DNA of 41,806 nt from Glycomyces albidus (lineage in GTDB: Bacteria > Actinomycetota > Actinomycetes > Mycobacteriales > Micromonosporaceae): assembly GCF_009451885.1 (NCBI RefSeq), contig NZ_WIAO01000040.1, forward strand, positions 1-41,806, given 5' to 3'. Both the position numbers and the translations under genes were made by a program. Numbering within the stretch: the stretch's first letter is position 1; each line of letters starts with the position of its first letter. The notes under the pieces are model-generated. The model made no database searches. It was not told the origin of the DNA and worked only from the letters and a program-made list of their open reading frames with translations. Positions 41,234 through 41,806 of the stretch are shown one piece after another.

Positions 41234-41284
41234 CGGGGTTTGCAAGGGTGTGGCGCCGAGCACGCACCCCCCTTGCAAACCCCG
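41234..41284 (+). terminator. 15-bp hairpin after obg
   Basis: CGGGGTTTGCAAGGG pairs perfectly with CCCTTGCAAACCCCG around a 21-nt loop that holds a further GTG/CAC pair. It starts 31 nt after the obg stop. There is no T-tract, so it may be a terminator or a transcript-processing element. Confidence 0.6.
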
Positions 41285-41701
41285 GTTCTCCGTCGCGTAA
41301 ATTTGTCTTTGCCCGAGGGGGAAACGGACAGGAAAGCCGAAAGGCGACTGGACGAAAACCAAAAGGGCAAAACTCCGAACGAATCGATCGGGGGGCCAAA
41401 ACGGCCCGAAAACCGGTCTGGTAAGTTACTGGAGCCGCTCCGGTCGGAGAGGAACTTCCAAGAGGTTTCAGATCTGATCAGTGCGTGTTGTTTGAGAACT
41501 CAACAGGGTGTTTGGATGGTCAGCGTGCGGGCTGACTGGGGTTGTCTGGCCTTGGTGCTGGATGGTTTCGGTTGGTACTGTTTTTGACTGTCTTTTCCTT
41601 GGGGCACTTGCTTGGTGTCCCGTTGAAAATCGGTCAGGACTGGCTTCGACACAACTGAAGTCGCTGGATCCCTTGTCGGGGGTTTGGTGCGCAACAGGTT
41701 T
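41285..41701 (+). promoter_or_regulatory. rRNA operon promoter and leader region
   Basis: No gene is seen in this stretch. Possible -10 boxes are TAAATT (41298-41303, 19 nt after TTGCAA) and TAAGTT (41422-41427). A boxA-like segment TTTGAGAACTCAACA (41491-41505) holds the dyad TTGAG-AA-CTCAA, typical of actinobacterial rrn leaders and antitermination. The last part should pair with sequence beyond the 16S gene for RNase III processing. Confidence 0.6.
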
Positions 41702-41806
41702 TTGTTGGAGAGTTTGATCCTGGCTCAGGACGAACGCTGGCGGCGTGCTTCACACATGCAAGTCGAACGGAAAGGCCCGCTTGCGGGTACTCGAGTGGCG
41801 AACGGG
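41702..41806 (+). rRNA. 16S rRNA, 5' end only
   Basis: The universal 5' segment AGAGTTTGATCCTGGCTCAG begins at 41709, equivalent to E. coli position 8, and is followed by GACGAACGCTGGCGGCGTGC and ATGCAAGTCGAACGG. The gene runs out of the window after about 105 nt. The mature end at 41702 is inferred by counting back seven bases. Confidence 0.95.

Overview
The window is a piece of chromosome from a high-GC actinobacterium. Supporting signs are WhiB7, mycoredoxin, UvrD2 with an HRDC tail, DUF5679, DUF397 paired with an XRE/DUF5753 regulator, a PASTA kinase, the SAV2177-type methyltransferase, and many TANNNT -10 boxes sitting 6-7 nt before a start codon (leaderless mRNAs). The gene set and the 16S start would fit the Glycomyces/Stackebrandtia group, but that placement is inference.

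Layout. 1 to about 5780: the right end of an integrated element, less GC-rich than the rest, carrying a replication-relaxation protein, a large serine recombinase, and XRE, Nudix and HD-domain cargo. It abuts the 3' end of tRNA-Trp, and the recombinase frame runs open through the junction. 5834-8433: tRNA-Trp and a metNIQ-type ABC importer operon preceded by a short ORF ending in a cysteine cluster. 8529-12042: two M16 peptidase-family genes and nudC, translationally coupled. 12078-13556: an EamA exporter and mycoredoxin. 13693-25540: a block whose gene set matches the M. tuberculosis Rv3193c-Rv3199c neighbourhood: uvrD2, whiB7 with a long attenuator-type leader, an ABC1 kinase, DUF5679, a YgjP-like metalloprotease, DUF2342, a PDZ/Lon-type protease and UPF0182. 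25595-30813: a PASTA Ser/Thr kinase, an XRE/DUF397 pair and small membrane proteins. 31007-35843: high-affinity phosphate uptake, with pstB inverted against pstSCA and a PHO box on each side, plus phoU. 36026-39625: a secreted Tyr/Asp-rich protein, a DinB-family protein, a SAM-dependent methyltransferase, a frameshifted remnant and tRNA-Lys. 39740-41806: obg, then an rRNA operon leader and the first about 105 nt of 16S rRNA.

How they work together. Core themes are redox and antibiotic stress (mycoredoxin, NudC, WhiB7, UvrD2), nutrient uptake under feedback control (a Cys-rich leader before met genes, PHO boxes before pst genes), and ribosome biogenesis (obg next to rrn). The most interesting regulatory structures are the whiB7 leader with mutually exclusive hairpins, the Cys-rich leader ORF, the split pst regulon, and the recombinase frame that has lost its stop codon at the attachment junction. 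A pair of near-identical 77-bp repeats and a 15-bp tandem repeat that starts at a stop codon are unexplained.
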